Shown: positions 1 through 6,191 of the stretch, in pieces
How positions within the stretch are numbered: the first letter of the stretch is position 1
Layout of the letters: each line of letters starts with the position of its first letter
From: Burkholderiales bacterium
GTDB lineage: Bacteria; Pseudomonadota; Gammaproteobacteria; Burkholderiales; Burkholderiaceae
Length of the DNA: 6,204 nucleotides
NCBI GenBank assembly: GCA_947447845.1
Contig: CANFNO010000184.1
Location: 1 to 6,204 of the forward strand
Direction of reading: 5' to 3'
Program-made: the position numbers and the translations under genes
Notes under the pieces: generated by a model
What the model was told of the DNA's origin: nothing
Seen by the model: the letters and a program-made list of their open reading frames with translations, nothing else
Databases searched by the model: none

Positions 1-7
1 CGGGAAT

Positions 8-172
8 TTAAACTAAGGCTGCCTCAGCTTCACGCCGAATCGTCAGGCCCTTCAGGATTCGGCCGCCGCCCTTATTCCATTTTCGCAATTCAGCTGGAAC
101 GGCTTCCCAATCTGCAGCATTCACTCGCTTACGCAGCGCACAGGTCGCAACACCGGGCCGGATGACAGCATT
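8..172 (-). pseudogene. C-terminal remnant of a phage-type lysozyme (GH24 endolysin-like)
   Basis: The minus-strand frame ending in TAA at 8-10 encodes a tail with the pattern CALRKRVNAADW, then AVPAELRKWNKGGGR, then LKGL, RREAEAAL. This closely resembles the last 45-50 residues of T4/P22-type soluble lysozymes of phages and prophages, in which a small LRKLN-type helix is followed by a W-N-x-x-G-G-R-x-L-x-G-L-x-x-R-R-x-A-E-x-A-L segment. Those enzymes cleave peptidoglycan during phage lysis and are usually about 145-170 residues. The catalytic N-terminal half (Glu within the EG..L.AY region, then the GYG segment) is absent. The open frame runs upstream to 292 but shows nothing lysozyme-like there and passes through a tandem repeat. 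I therefore mark only the homologous part. It is probably a prophage relic and not a working enzyme. The assignment rests on remembered family pattern only. Confidence 0.5.
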
Positions 173-270
173 CCAGCCATCCACCCAAGCGATACCTGAC
201 CTCCTCCCTCTAATTAATATTTCTTGAAGTGAGCTAGCCTGAACTAGTAACTTGCTGGGTCTCCTCCGAA

Positions 271-306
271 AATGACAGCCAATGACAGCCAATGACAGCC
301 AATGAC
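271..306. repeat. 10-bp tandem repeat, 3.6 copies
   Basis: The unit AATGACAGCC occurs three times in perfect succession (271-300), followed by a fourth partial copy AATGAC (301-306). The period is close to one helical turn of B-DNA, so any bound protein would see all copies on one face. Simple replication slippage would also explain it. The unit is shorter than typical plasmid iterons. Confidence 0.9.
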
Positions 307-353
307 TGACATGAAACTGACAAATTTCACGACTGAATACTAAGGGACGTTGT

Positions 354-365
354 CTTAAGCTTAAG
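354..365. repeat. 12-bp perfect palindrome
   Basis: CTTAAGCTTAAG is identical to its reverse complement over all 12 bases. It is also a tandem of CTTAAG. It lies about 150-190 bp upstream of the small gene. It could be a protein-binding site, but nothing shows that directly. Confidence 0.6.
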
Positions 366-408
366 CATTCTTGAACATCAAGATGAATCGCGAATACCGG
401 ATTACAGA

Positions 409-425
409 AGGCAATCTGATTGCCT
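409..425. promoter_or_regulatory. 17-bp perfect inverted repeat, operator-like
   Basis: The arms AGGCAATC and GATTGCCT are exact reverse complements separated by a single T. The length and symmetry suit binding by a dimeric regulator. It lies 85-134 bp upstream of the candidate starts of the small gene. There is no U-tract after it, and a one-base loop argues against a terminator. The regulator is unknown. Confidence 0.4.
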
Positions 426-499
426 GACCAAGTTCACCCTTCAAACTAGCGCTCATAGCCCACTCACACTCCCCGGCATAACTTTTTGTAGCATGATTA

Positions 500-516
500 G
501 CGGCATGCTTTGCCGC
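500..516 (+). other. Small hairpin across the TTG start candidate
   Basis: GCGGCA and TGCCGC form a perfect 6-bp GC-rich stem with a TGCTT loop. The TTG at 510-512, the farthest upstream start of the next gene, spans the loop end and the base of the second arm. Occlusion of that codon in the mRNA favours the GTG at 543 as the true start. There is no poly-T tract, so it is not an intrinsic terminator. Confidence 0.4.
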
Positions 517-542
517 ACCACCCTAAAACAGCTTGCATAGAA

Positions 543-776
543 GTGCTCTCGAAACGAACCATCCATTGGTTGAAGAACCGACTCAGTGTCGGTACCAAGC
601 CCCTGACAGCGGAGCAGCACGCAAAGGCTCTGGTGGCAGCTATTGATGCGGGTGGACTGCCACTCAACCCTGCAAGGGTCAATGACATCGCCAGGCAACT
701 AGGCCTGGAGGTTTCCAGTAAAGCCCCGATGCATGAAACCATAGCGCGGATTCGCCTGGCCCTGGAACGAACCTAA
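543..776 (+). CDS. Small conserved-looking protein of unknown function
   Basis: The product is 77 residues from GTG at 543, or 88 from TTG at 510. The frame opens after an in-frame TAG at 498 and contains no ATG before its last quarter, so the start is uncertain. Neither candidate has a strong ribosome binding site. The TTG start sits in a hairpin and the first residues after it look unstructured, so I prefer GTG. The sequence is charged and helical, with WLKNRL near the N-terminus, a central AEQHAKALVAAIDAGGLPLNPARVNDIARQLG-type segment (quoted as a pattern) and a C-terminal ETIARIRLALERT helix. There is no signal peptide, membrane segment or cysteine motif. The alternation of short helices with an INDIARQLGLEV-like segment slightly resembles a helix-turn-helix, but I cannot assign a family. 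It lies in the same direction as the downstream operon, 128 bp away. Confidence 0.55.
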   Translation: MLSKRTIHWLKNRLSVGTKPLTAEQHAKALVAAIDAGGLPLNPARVNDIARQLGLEVSSKAPMHETIARIRLALERT

Positions 777-781
777 TTGTT

Positions 782-790
782 TGATATAAG
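782..790 (+). promoter_or_regulatory. Extended -10 promoter candidate for the binding-protein/kinase operon
   Basis: TGATATAAG contains the extended -10 TG dinucleotide followed, after one base, by TATAAG, a five-of-six match to TATAAT. No good -35 hexamer is visible at 16-18 bp, which is tolerated by extended -10 promoters. Transcription would begin near 797 and leave a leader of about 108 bases before the ATG at 905. This is inferred from consensus only. Confidence 0.35.
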
Positions 791-832
791 TTGTCCGAGC
801 TAACCCGTTAACGCGATATCGTGTTGTCGGAG
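790..832. repeat. Direct-repeat pair flanking two abutting palindromes
   Basis: GTTGTCCGAG (790-799) and GTTGTCGGAG (823-832) match at nine of ten bases and start 33 bp apart, about three helical turns. Between them lie two perfect 8-bp palindromes side by side, CGTTAACG (806-813) and CGATATCG (814-821). A further 8-bp palindrome, TGACGTCA, lies at 851-858. The block directly follows the candidate promoter, where a response-regulator or repressor site would be expected. No known regulator motif was recognised. Confidence 0.4.
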
Positions 833-904
833 TGGCAAAGATCATTAAAGTGACGTCAACCGGATTGAGTCAGGGTCATTGGCGGGATAATTGGGACTTC
901 AAGA

Positions 905-1747
905 ATGAAGGTCGCTGCTATGCAAATTTTTCAGGCCTCGCGCCGATACTTATTAGGCTTGGCTTTCGGACTCTGCAGTACGGTTGCACTTGCGCAGACC
1001 ACCGCCGTTTTTCACTTGGGTATCGCACCGCATACCAGTGCGCGGGTAATTCTTGAAATGTACCAACCCCTGCGAAGTCAACTCGAAAAGGCGCTCGGCG
1101 TGCCTGTTGAAGTTGTCACTGCACCTGATTTCACAGAATTTGCGAAACGCATGTTGCACCAGGAGTACGACATTGCGGTCACCACCGGCCACCAGGCGCG
1201 GTTAGCCCAAACTGACGCAGATTACCTCCCCTTGATTACCTATGCAGCCGATTTTCGGGCAGTGGCTCTGGTCGTTGGAAACAGCAAAATCAAGACGGCC
1301 AAAGACCTCATTGGCAAGCCAGTGCTGGGCTTGTCGTCAACGTCTCTAGTCACCTTGTGGGGCCAGCACTGGATGAAGCAAGGTGGCAATAGTGAAGCTT
1401 TGCGCTACGTAAGCGCATCTGACAGCGTGGCACGTTTGGTTCTATCTGGCGAGGCTGCGGCTGGATTTATGTCGCTGGCAAACTACCAAAGCCTGAACCG
1501 AGAGTTGCAGGCCCAAATGCGCTTTCTCGTGGTTAGCGATCCGATGGCTGGGCGGGTTTACATGCTCAATAAGCGCCAAGCGGCCCGCAAGGATGCTATT
1601 GACGCTGCACTTTCTGCATTCTCTGCAAGTGCCGAGGGGAAAGCGTACTTTGAGAAATACAAGCTCGATGGTTACCGCAAGCTCAAACCCAAAGAGTTGG
1701 AGTTGATGGAACCATACGCCAAGGAAGTACGCAACTCGCTGCAATGA
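905..1747 (+). CDS. Secreted PhnD-like periplasmic substrate-binding protein, probable sensory receptor
   Basis: The 280-residue product belongs to the PhnD/phosphonate-binding-like superfamily (PF12974 type), which includes true ABC binding proteins and periplasmic sensing domains. Residues 1-30 form a signal peptide: basic start (RR), hydrophobic [15 protein letters not shown] and an ALA-QTT cleavage site. No lipobox is seen. Family-typical segments follow: LGIAPHTSA (38-46) opening the fold, [18 protein letters not shown] (53-70), [14 protein letters not shown] (88-101), and [14 protein letters not shown] (134-147) starting the second lobe. The length is usual for the family. The ATG at 905 has GGGA 8 bases upstream. 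An in-frame ATG at 920 has GAAGG at the same spacing and also leaves a signal peptide, so the start could be 15 bases later. The stop overlaps the kinase start as ATGA, and no permease or ATPase gene is nearby. That points to a ligand-sensing role (inference). The ligand is unknown and need not be a phosphonate. Confidence 0.85.
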   Translation: MKVAAMQIFQASRRYLLGLAFGLCSTVALAQTTAVFHLGIAPHTSARVILEMYQPLRSQLEKALGVPVEVVTAPDFTEFAKRMLHQEYDIAVTTGHQARLAQTDADYLPLITYAADFRAVALVVGNSKIKTAKDLIGKPVLGLSSTSLVTLWGQHWMKQGGNSEALRYVSASDSVARLVLSGEAAAGFMSLANYQSLNRELQAQMRFLVVSDPMAGRVYMLNKRQAARKDAIDAALSAFSASAEGKAYFEKYKLDGYRKLKPKELELMEPYAKEVRNSLQ

Positions 1748-3630
1748 AATTTCCCGGGATAGGCCTTCGCATGCGCTCGGTGCGCGCGCGCTTCCTGCTG
1801 GCAGCCGTTGTGGTCGAGGCGGTGATGTTGACTCTGTTGGTCAGCAACAGTTTGCGACTTATGAACTCCTACCTTGTCGAGCAGGTAGAGCAACACGTAC
1901 GCCAAATCACGCCGATTCTGAGCGCGGCAACCATTGCCCCGCTCGCGCAACGGGACTATGCAACGGTGCAGTCGGTTCTGGACGAGAGCCTGAGTCAAAA
2001 AGGCGTGCGCTATCTCGTTGTGGTAGATGCCCAAAATAACCGTGTGGCCAGCAGCGGTTGGCCCAAAGAGCAAGAACTGCCGGCAAGTGATGCGGGTTTT
2101 GAACTGTCGCTGGGCATGACCAATCCAGTGCACCATGTGCAAACGCCAGTACTCATGTCGGGCCAGCGTCTGGGCACCTTATACATGGGCATGGATCTAT
2201 CGCACATTCAGGCAGCACGCCGTGCCCTGCTGAGCCAGGGCTCACTGATTGCGCTTGGAGAATTGCTCCTTTCGGCCGTTCTTCTGATGGTGTTGGGCCT
2301 CTGGCTGACGCGGCATTTGGTTGACCTTACGCGTGCCAGCCACGAGGTAACCGAGGGCAATTTAAGCCCGGCACCTGTCAACGAAGGCGATGACGAACTG
2401 GGTCAACTCGGTGCGGCCTTCAACACCATGTCGCGCACCATCAAGCAGCGGGTACTTGATCTGGTGCAAGCCAAGGACCAGGCAGAACAGTCCAATCGTG
2501 CCAAGAGCGAATTTCTGGCCACGATCAGCCACGAAATCCGCACCCCCATGAACGGCATCATGGGTATGACCGATCTGGTGCTGGACACGCCACTGACTAA
2601 GGAGCAACGCGAGCTACTGCAGGTGGTAAAAACATCCGCGTCGTCGCTGCTGGCAATCATCAATGAGATTCTGGACTTTTCCAAAATTGAGGCTGGAAAA
2701 GTCGAGCTCGATGCGATCGAGTTTGACCTTGAGCAGATGTTCAACCATTGCCTCGCGCCCCTGCGCGTGCGCGCGCAATCCAAGGGCCTGGAATTGAAGA
2801 CTCTGTCTTCCGGCGTGCTGGACACCTACCTCATCGGCGATCCCAACCGCCTACTCCAAGTGCTAACAAACCTGGTTGGTAACGCGATCAAGTTCACGAC
2901 CAAAGGTAGCGTCACAGTCGGATGGGAATGCAAACCTGACAAACCCAACATGTTTCGTTTCTGGGTTAGTGATACCGGCATAGGCATTGAACCTGACAAG
3001 CAGCTCACCGTTTTTGATGCGTTTACACAGGCCGATAGCTCGACCACGCGCAATTACGGGGGAACTGGCTTGGGCTTGACTATCTCCAACACCCTGGTGC
3101 GACTAATGGGTAGCAACATCCAATTGCAATCCACCCCCGGGCAAGGAAGCACCTTTGAATTCACCATTCGCATGAAGTCTGGAAAGTCGCTTCCTCTGCA
3201 GCCCGAACGGCAACCTGTGTCAGGTGAGCCGCACGTTGGCAAGGAGGCAGATAACACGGCCACTCAGCCTCTGCGGGTGCTGCTGGTGGAGGACCATGTC
3301 ATCAACCAGAAGCTTGCCGTCAGCCTGATTGAGCGCGCCGGCCACACCGTTACCGTAGCCAACAATGGAGAAGAAGGACTTCGTGCAGCCATGCAACAGG
3401 ACTTTGACCTTATCTTCATGGACATGCAGATGCCTGTGATGGACGGACTGGACGCCACCCGCGCAATTCGCGCATTTGAGGCGGCAGGCCAGCGCAAACG
3501 TGTACGCATTGTGGCCATGACAGCCAATGCCATGGCCAGTGACCGAGAGGCTTGCGAGCTAGCCGGTATGGACGCGTTTCTGTCCAAGCCTTTCAAGGCT
3601 GAAGAGCTACGTCTGCACCTCAGACACTAA
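1744..3630 (+). CDS. Membrane hybrid sensor histidine kinase (HAMP-HisKA-HATPase-REC)
   Basis: This 628-residue inner-membrane kinase should autophosphorylate on His and pass the phosphate to its own receiver Asp. Transmembrane helix 1 is at about 15-36. A periplasmic domain follows at about 37-165, whose segment [20 protein letters not shown] then [14 protein letters not shown] suggests a PDC/CACHE-like PAS fold (inference). Transmembrane helix 2 is at about 167-189, HAMP at 190-240, then a coiled coil. HisKA has [11 protein letters not shown] with His263. The ATPase domain has the N-box Asn380 ([12 protein letters not shown]), G1 DTGIGI (410-415), F-box around 427 and G2 GGTGLGL (439-445). 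The receiver (about 511-625) has Glu516/Asp517, phosphoacceptor Asp560 in [10 protein letters not shown], Thr593 and Lys615 (SKPF), so all key residues are intact. There is no HPt or output domain, so a separate HPt protein or response regulator is needed. The start overlaps the binding-protein stop by 4 bp, which implies translational coupling. An alternative ATG at 1771 would lose nine residues. The pairing recalls TorT/TorS and LuxP/LuxQ. Confidence 0.92.
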   Translation: MKFPGIGLRMRSVRARFLLAAVVVEAVMLTLLVSNSLRLMNSYLVEQVEQHVRQITPILSAATIAPLAQRDYATVQSVLDESLSQKGVRYLVVVDAQNNRVASSGWPKEQELPASDAGFELSLGMTNPVHHVQTPVLMSGQRLGTLYMGMDLSHIQAARRALLSQGSLIALGELLLSAVLLMVLGLWLTRHLVDLTRASHEVTEGNLSPAPVNEGDDELGQLGAAFNTMSRTIKQRVLDLVQAKDQAEQSNRAKSEFLATISHEIRTPMNGIMGMTDLVLDTPLTKEQRELLQVVKTSASSLLAIINEILDFSKIEAGKVELDAIEFDLEQMFNHCLAPLRVRAQSKGLELKTLSSGVLDTYLIGDPNRLLQVLTNLVGNAIKFTTKGSVTVGWECKPDKPNMFRFWVSDTGIGIEPDKQLTVFDAFTQADSSTTRNYGGTGLGLTISNTLVRLMGSNIQLQSTPGQGSTFEFTIRMKSGKSLPLQPERQPVSGEPHVGKEADNTATQPLRVLLVEDHVINQKLAVSLIERAGHTVTVANNGEEGLRAAMQQDFDLIFMDMQMPVMDGLDATRAIRAFEAAGQRKRVRIVAMTANAMASDREACELAGMDAFLSKPFKAEELRLHLRH

Positions 3631-3650
3631 CAAAAATCCGGTGCCGGCTC
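3631..3650. other. Convergent intergenic gap without a visible terminator
   Basis: Only 20 bases separate the kinase TAA from the stop of the opposing flavoprotein gene. The gap contains a CCGG-TG-CCGG motif, but a two-base loop cannot form a hairpin. No GC-rich stem with a T-run is seen here or just inside either gene. Transcripts from both sides may therefore overlap. Confidence 0.5.
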
Positions 3651-4907
3651 TCAAGCGACGTTGCGGCGCAACCATTCCAGCGCACCCTGCCCGGCAGCGC
3701 GCCCGGTGGCAAAGCAGGCATGCAGAAGGTATCCACCGGTCGGAGCCTCCCAATCCAGCATTTCTCCAGCACAAAACACACCGGGCAATTGCTCAAGCAT
3801 GTGCCCCTCATTCAGCACCTCGAACAACACGCCGCCGGCGCTGCTGATAGCCTCGTCTAACGGACGCGTGGCCTGCAAAGTGATTGGCAGGGCCTTGATC
3901 GCTGCAGCCAGTCGTACGGGATCGTTTATAGCGGTCTTGTCCAGCAACTCGTGCAGGACGGCGGCTTTGATGCCGTCCAGATTCAGACGGCTTTTAAGGT
4001 GACTTGACAAGGAGCGTGATCCACGCGGATGGCTAACTTCTTGAAGCACCTTTTCAGCGGACATGTCAGGAAGCAAATCCAGCAAAAATGTGGCAACACT
4101 ATGAAGCGTGATCTCTTCGCGCAGTTGGGCTGATGCCGCGTAAACCAGGCTTCCCTCCACTCCAGATTCCGTGGCCACAAACTCGCCTTTGCGCCGCCAG
4201 GCCTGACCACTGGCTGATGCCACCGAAATGGCAACCGACTTGAATGGCTGGCCGGCAAAACGGCCTTTGAAGTGTTCACTCCAGCCACCTTGCACGTCGA
4301 AGCCGCAGTTAGACGGCAGAAGTGGCGCAACCGCCACGCCTTTTTGTGCAAGCAATGTTACCCAGCCGCCGTTGGAACCAAGCCGCGCCCAACTGCCGCC
4401 ACCCAGCGCAAGTACCACTGCATCAGCTCTTACCTCACTGGGACCGTTTGGGGTATCGAATTGCAAGCTTTTGCCTTCGCCCCAGCCTGTCCACCGGTGA
4501 CGCATATGAAATTGCACGCCCGGCCCCTTTGCCGGATGGCGCAGGCGGTGTAGCCAAGCGCGCAGCAGGGGCGCGGCCTTCATGTCTTTGGGAAACACCC
4601 GACCCGAGGTGCCAACAAAGGTTTCAACGCCCAAGCTTAGGGCCCAGTCACGCAGCGCAGTGGCATCAAAATCGCTCAGCACGCGCTCAATGGCATTGCG
4701 CCGCGCACCATAGCGCCCGGCAAAGGTGTCTGCGCCCTCGGAGTGGGTGAGGTTAAGCCCACCCTTGCCAGCAAGCAAAAACTTGCGTCCGATTGAGGGC
4801 ATGGCATCAAACAAATGCACGACGATGCCGGCATCAACTAACATTTGCGCAGCCATCAGACCGGCGGGTCCGCCACCGATGACGGCGACGGGAATGGAAA
4901 TATTCAT
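3651..4907 (-). CDS. HI0933/YhiN-family FAD-dependent flavoprotein (TIGR03862-like)
   Basis: The 418-residue product is a complete cytoplasmic flavoprotein of the HI0933/YhiN (PF03486) superfamily. It most resembles the TIGR03862 (PP_4765-type) branch as I remember that family. The N-terminal Rossmann motif is VIGGGPAGLMAA (9-20, GGGPAG at 11-16), followed by an acidic strand end near FD34. Other family marks are the LLAGKGGLNLTH segment (44-55), GTSGRVFPKDMKAAPLLRAW (99-118), the LALGGGSWARLGSNG stretch (166-180) and the C-terminal FAD-contacting AGGV (357-360) with GVFCAGEMLDWEAPTGGYLL (376-395). Members are predicted NAD(P)/FAD oxidoreductases whose substrate is generally unknown. The ATG has no clear ribosome binding site. 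An upstream frame stops in TGA overlapping it (ATGA), suggesting it was once, or is, translationally coupled to an upstream gene that is now broken. It runs convergent to the sensor operon and shows no functional link to it. Confidence 0.9.
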   Translation of the reverse strand: MNISIPVAVIGGGPAGLMAAQMLVDAGIVVHLFDAMPSIGRKFLLAGKGGLNLTHSEGADTFAGRYGARRNAIERVLSDFDATALRDWALSLGVETFVGTSGRVFPKDMKAAPLLRAWLHRLRHPAKGPGVQFHMRHRWTGWGEGKSLQFDTPNGPSEVRADAVVLALGGGSWARLGSNGGWVTLLAQKGVAVAPLLPSNCGFDVQGGWSEHFKGRFAGQPFKSVAISVASASGQAWRRKGEFVATESGVEGSLVYAASAQLREEITLHSVATFLLDLLPDMSAEKVLQEVSHPRGSRSLSSHLKSRLNLDGIKAAVLHELLDKTAINDPVRLAAAIKALPITLQATRPLDEAISSAGGVLFEVLNEGHMLEQLPGVFCAGEMLDWEAPTGGYLLHACFATGRAAGQGALEWLRRNVA

Positions 4908-5764
4908 AGGGGATTAACTTTAATCAGCTCGCCCTGCGGCGTCAAAAATGCAACGCGAATCAACTGTCCCGAAGTGGCCAGTGCAATTACGGCGCGTTAG
5001 CCCAAGAGTTGAGCACACAAATCGGCATGCTTTTGAAGTGCGGTCTTGAATTTTTTATCCAAAAACCCAACGCTTCTCTTCAGAACGGGTCTGCACCAGC
5101 CGGTAAATCCACAACAAACCTTCCCCACGGCTGATCGGCGCTTCGTAGTGATGCCAAAGCGGCCGCGCTGCCTCTCAGTCGCAGTCGCAGGCGCCAGGTT
5201 GCGCTTGAATATGAACAAAGCACATCAAGAAATCTTGCGCTGCCCGAGTTACTTCAGCTCTTGGATATCTATCAACCAGCTTGGGCGACCCGCCATTTTG
5301 CGTCGGCGAAGCTGCATTGACGTCCCAAATATTTTGATCGATCGACGTGTATTCCAAGGCAAAGGTCGAATACCGGCGGATGGCACCCTTGTGCAGGTCT
5401 GCAACAAGGCAGCTTCGGTGTCCAGGCATGCGTTTAATCCGACTACGCTTTGCACAGCAGAAAAATGGGCTCAAACATCTACTGGGTGCAGTGGCAATAC
5501 GAACCGTCATTCCTGACATAACTACTGCTATCCGGCGACCAGCGAATCTTCAGCAATGCCGCGGACAATCGCAAGTCCGTGCGCATCAGGGCAATGGGCA
5601 GGTTCAAAAAGGGTGCCACCGGCATACATCTAGATCGCAGCCCAAGAAAAGGCGATGTTCTGCACCGCAATTTCTGAAGTACATGCTCAACACGGACGCC
5701 TCGCCGACCAATCGCGTCCATTACGCGCGCTTTGTGGATACACGAGCAGCAGCAACGCGCTCAT
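4904..5764 (-). pseudogene. Probable decayed gene upstream of the flavoprotein, product unrecognised
   Basis: One minus-strand frame begins with ATG at 5764 (MSALLLLVYPQSA), overlapping the stop of a preceding frame, and ends with TGA at 4906-4904, overlapping the flavoprotein ATG. The distance is 861 bp, a multiple of three, so the intact gene would encode about 286 residues. The frame is interrupted by many stops, at 5689, near 5630, several around 5510-5540 and at 4999-4997 among others. Protein-like pieces remain: GGTLFEPAHC with HGLAIVRGIAEDSLVAG (about 5534-5630), KKFKTALQKHADLCAQLLG (about 5000-5056), and LIRVAFLTPQGELIKVNPL just before the stop. A second minus frame holds HHYEAPISRGEGLLWIYRL at about 5097-5153, suggesting frameshifts too. 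I could not assign a family. It may be noncoding DNA that only looks coding; the double stop/start overlap is the main argument against that. Confidence 0.35.
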
Positions 5765-6117
5765 CCTGGTGTGCTGTCGCCATCAAATGTGGCAAGCGTC
5801 TCTTGCGTTAACGCCAGACCAGCCTGAGCCAGAACAGTCTGTGCCGTCGATAGGTCCCAGATAAGTTCCAACCTTGTACCAGTCGGTACAACGACAGGCG
5901 CGGCACGGCGGGCACACCAATGCATGGTGAATTCAAACCGCAGTAATAAACCATCGCCGAAAAATTGAGCCCACCAACCGGGCGCAAAGAACCGAAACTG
6001 CGCATAAGCAATCAACATAACGATGCGCACTGGATGCACACTACCGATTTGAAATACCATTTGAAGGCACGAGAAAAACCGGACCTTTGATGCAGGCAAA
6101 ATGCACCCACCAGGCGG
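5761..6117 (-). pseudogene. Possible remnant of a second upstream gene, product unrecognised
   Basis: This frame is open from 6117 and ends in TGA at 5763-5761, overlapping the ATG of the next decayed frame. The first possible start is TTG at 6099, and an ATG follows at 6060. The translation reads as credible protein: IGSVHPVRIVMLIAYAQF, then FFGDGLLLRFEFTMHW, then VVVPTGTRLELIWDLSTAQ and LAQAGLALTQETLATFDG. It has one modest hydrophobic stretch but no clear signal peptide. In another minus frame an ATG at 6121 opens a 26-codon piece (MTAWWVHFACIKGPVFLVPS), which could be the displaced N-terminus of the same gene. No ribosome binding site supports the TTG or the ATG. It could be a true small gene of about 100 residues, a truncated gene or chance. 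I recognise no family. Confidence 0.3.
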
Positions 6118-6136
6118 TCATCTGCTTAGGAAAAGG

Positions 6137-6151
6137 CTGTGATGCTCACAG
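6137..6151. repeat. Perfect inverted repeat with 3-base centre
   Basis: CTGTGA and TCACAG flank TGC. A wider pair, CATCTG (6119-6124) and CAGATG (6149-6154), can form an alternative outer stem. It lies just upstream, in minus-strand terms, of the possible decayed gene start. The half-sites resemble Crp half-sites, but the spacing is 3 and not 6, so I do not call a Crp site. Confidence 0.4.
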
Positions 6152-6163
6152 ATGTATCAATTT

Positions 6164-6191
6164 TGCCTATACCGTCCATAGCGGACAGGCA
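6164..6191. repeat. Imperfect hairpin near the right edge
   Basis: TGCCT (6164-6168) pairs with AGGCA (6187-6191), and inside it CCG pairs with CGG, with unequal internal bulges and a short loop. A run of four T precedes it on the plus strand (AAAA after it on the minus strand). It does not have the layout of a strong intrinsic terminator. Confidence 0.25.

Larger units (their letters stand above)
173..509. other. Gene-free interval with repeat and palindromes
   Basis: I find no convincing gene on either strand between the lysozyme-like tail and the small plus-strand gene. The stretch is more AT-rich than its surroundings. It holds a 10-bp tandem repeat, two perfect palindromes and a short hairpin at its right edge, each listed separately. 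No tRNA-like cloverleaf or strong sigma-70 promoter was evident. Confidence 0.5.

Noticed and set aside
271..306. CRISPR array
   Set aside because: The units are 10 bp and directly adjacent, with no spacers; this is a simple tandem repeat.
832..1056. Plus-strand frame of 74 codons starting at GTG 832
   Set aside because: It overlaps the secreted binding-protein gene in another frame, has no spaced ribosome binding site and its translation past 905 is only the shadow of that gene.
905..1747. Phosphonate ABC transporter gene phnD
   Set aside because: The fold family fits, but no phnC/phnE partners are present and the gene is fused by overlap to a sensor kinase, so the transport name is not justified.
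1672..2142. Minus-strand open frame of 156 codons
   Set aside because: Antisense to the end of the binding-protein gene and the start of the kinase; no motif and a shadow-like His/Gln-rich composition.
4322..4750. Plus-strand open frame of 142 codons opposite the flavoprotein
   Set aside because: Lies wholly antisense to a convincing conserved gene; Arg/Ala/Pro-rich composition typical of shadow frames in GC-rich DNA.
5046..5516. Plus-strand open frame of 156 codons in the gene-free right part
   Set aside because: The translation is rich in Arg, Cys, Pro and Ser, with no domain-like pattern, and it has no good ribosome binding site. The opposite strand carries the more protein-like fragments and the stop/start overlaps.
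5347..5811. Plus-strand open frame of 154 codons
   Set aside because: Highly basic, low-complexity composition with no recognisable motif; most likely the antisense of the decayed minus-strand frames.
6137..6151. Crp binding site
   Set aside because: The TGTGA and TCACA half-sites are separated by 3 bases, not the required 6.
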